Source of the DNA: JBKJTP01 sp046590195
GTDB lineage: Bacteria > Bacteroidota > Ignavibacteria > Palsa-1295
DNA length: 5,654 bases
NCBI GenBank assembly: GCA_046590195.1
Contig: JBKJTP010000238.1
Span: 1 to 5,654 of the forward strand
Direction of reading: 5' to 3'
Below are positions 4,517-5,654 of the stretch, piece by piece. Numbering within the stretch: the stretch's first letter is position 1; every line of letters begins with the position of its first letter. The position numbers and the translations under genes were made by a program. A model generated the notes under the pieces. The model worked only from the letters and a program-made list of their open reading frames with translations. It searched no databases and had not been told where the DNA came from.

Positions 4517-5654
4517 ATGGCTGATACCGATTACCAGAAGAACACCACAGCGAGCGCCGAAAACAACGATCAGACTCCAGCCGAGGTACGGCGCCTTGCC
4601 ACTGCAAGCCAGGATACCGAGAAGATCGAGCAGTGCGTTGTTGAAACAACGCCAGAGATGGTCGAGCGCATCTACAAGCGAATGGAAGAGCGCCTCGAGG
4701 TCATCCGTAAACGCCTGAACCGCCCGCTGACGCTTGCTGAGAAGGTCGTCTTCGGACACATCGATGATCCTACAAATCAAGAGCTTGACCGTGGCAAATC
4801 CTTCTTACGTCTTCGTGTCGATCGCGTCATCATGCAGGACGCTACGGCACAGATGGCGATCCTGCAGTTCATGCAGGCTGGCCGCTCGCAGGTTGCGATC
4901 CCCTCTTCAGTGCATTGCGATCACCTGATCCAGGCGTATGAAGGATCGAGCGCTGATCTCAACCGCGCGATCGATATCAACTACGAGGTTTATAACTTCC
5001 TCAAGACCTCTTGCGCGAAGTACGGCATCGGCTTCTGGGGCCCAGGCTCTGGCATCATTCACCAGGTCGTTCTCGAGAACTATGCATTCCCTGGTGGATT
5101 GATCATCGGCTCTGACTCACACACGCCGAACATGGGCGGCCTTTGCATGATCGCGATCGGTGTTGGCGGAGCTGATACAGTTGATGCGATGGCTGGCTTC
5201 CCATGGGAAGTCTTGCAGCCGAAGTTGGTCGGTGTTAAGCTCACAGGCGAACTCAGTGGCTGGGCATCACCGAAGGATGTGATCCTCTGGGTTGCCGGCA
5301 AACTCACGGTAAAGGGTGGCACAAATCGCATCGTTGAGTATTTCGGTGAGGGCGCTCGCTCGCTCAGCGCAACAGGCAAGGCGACGATCACGAACATGGG
5401 CGCGGAGATCGGTGCAACGACCTCTATCTTCCCATACGACGAGCACGGCGACGCGTACATGCGTGCAACAGGCCGAGCTGATCTCGCTGACGTCGCAAGG
5501 AATTACATGCACCTCTTCGCGAGCGATGCAGAAGTTGAGCAGAATCCGGATAAGTATTACGATGAGGTGATCGAGCTGAATCTTTCAGAGCTCGTGCCTT
5601 ACATTAACGGACCGTTCACCCCAGATCTCGCCCGCCCGATCTCGAAGCTTCCGC
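4517..5654 (+). CDS. Aconitate hydratase, mitochondrial type (5' part; runs off the window)
   Basis: Aconitase interconverts citrate and isocitrate via cis-aconitate in the TCA cycle, in the cytoplasm, using a [4Fe-4S] cluster. The visible 379 codons match the mitochondrial ACO2 type very closely, for example RKRLNRPLTL near residue 70, MQDATAQMAILQF, TVKGG and NMGAEIGATTS. Active-site residues are present: D135/H136 in HCDH, H182 in GSGIIHQ and D200/S201/H202 in SDSHTP. All are offset by 35 from the mature mitochondrial numbering (D100/H101, H147, D165/S166/H167). On that offset the first cluster cysteine (358) would fall near residue 393, just past the window edge, so cluster ligation cannot be verified here. 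The first ATG in frame after the stop at 4424-4426 is 4517. It gives about 44 polar residues before the usual bacterial start. ATG 4658 (Met48) is the alternative start. No strong Shine-Dalgarno sequence precedes either. The gene may be named acnA or acn; I leave the symbol blank. Confidence 0.95.
   Translation, partial: MADTDYQKNTTASAENNDQTPAEVRRLATASQDTEKIEQCVVETTPEMVERIYKRMEERLEVIRKRLNRPLTLAEKVVFGHIDDPTNQELDRGKSFLRLRVDRVIMQDATAQMAILQFMQAGRSQVAIPSSVHCDHLIQAYEGSSADLNRAIDINYEVYNFLKTSCAKYGIGFWGPGSGIIHQVVLENYAFPGGLIIGSDSHTPNMGGLCMIAIGVGGADTVDAMAGFPWEVLQPKLVGVKLTGELSGWASPKDVILWVAGKLTVKGGTNRIVEYFGEGARSLSATGKATITNMGAEIGATTSIFPYDEHGDAYMRATGRADLADVARNYMHLFASDAEVEQNPDKYYDEVIELNLSELVPYINGPFTPDLARPISKLP

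Noticed and set aside
4301..4780. Minus-strand open frame of 159 codons and an overlapping one at 4285-4518
   Set aside because: They run antisense across the CTTTTG repeats, giving a repetitive Gly-Gln-Lys-Ser segment, and into the well-supported aconitase gene.
5080..5460. Minus-strand open frame of 126 codons
   Set aside because: It lies wholly antisense to conserved aconitase coding sequence and resembles no known protein.
121..5654. A new multi-gene system linking LarC, the OmpA-family protein, the exported protein and aconitase
   Set aside because: Spacing, leaders and hairpins suggest at least three transcription units, and the known functions do not converge on one pathway. Nothing in the sequence supports a joint system.

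Overview
The window reads as an ordinary chromosomal segment of a Gram-negative bacterium. All four genes lie on the + strand: larC, an OmpA-family outer-membrane protein, a small exported protein of unknown function, and the 5' part of a mitochondrial-type aconitase gene. An outer membrane is implied by the OmpA-like peptidoglycan-binding domain. The mitochondrial-type aconitase, the weak or absent Shine-Dalgarno sequences before every gene, and the OmpA protein with bacterial thrombospondin type 3 (TSP3) repeats together suggest the Bacteroidota/Chlorobi/Ignavibacteria side of the bacteria (FCB group). That placement is an inference, not something the sequence proves.

Layout: 1-120 is a leader made largely of heptamer tandem duplications. 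121-1476 encodes LarC, the nickel insertase of nickel-pincer cofactor synthesis, with a large histidine-rich insert. 1477-1582 is a short spacer with two small hairpins. 1583-3550 encodes a three-part outer-membrane protein: signal peptide, probable beta-barrel, eight calcium-loop repeats, OmpA domain. A small inverted repeat overlaps its stop codon and precedes a 188-residue exported protein (3605-4171). 4172-4516 is a 345-base noncoding stretch with hairpins, an 11-base direct repeat and an array of CTTTTG-centred repeats. 4517 to the right edge is the first 379 codons of aconitase, cut off just before its first predicted cluster-ligand cysteine.

The genes do not form an obvious pathway. 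The OmpA protein and the small exported protein may be co-transcribed (54-base gap) and both act in the envelope. larC would need larB, larE and a LarA-type enzyme encoded elsewhere. Aconitase is a TCA-cycle gene, probably with its own upstream control region. I see no mobile element, CRISPR array, RNA gene, toxin-antitoxin pair or defence module, and no convincing new multi-gene system. The points most worth a second look are the His-rich LarC insert, the unassigned exported protein, the repeat-rich leaders before larC and aconitase, and a marked excess of GATC sites.
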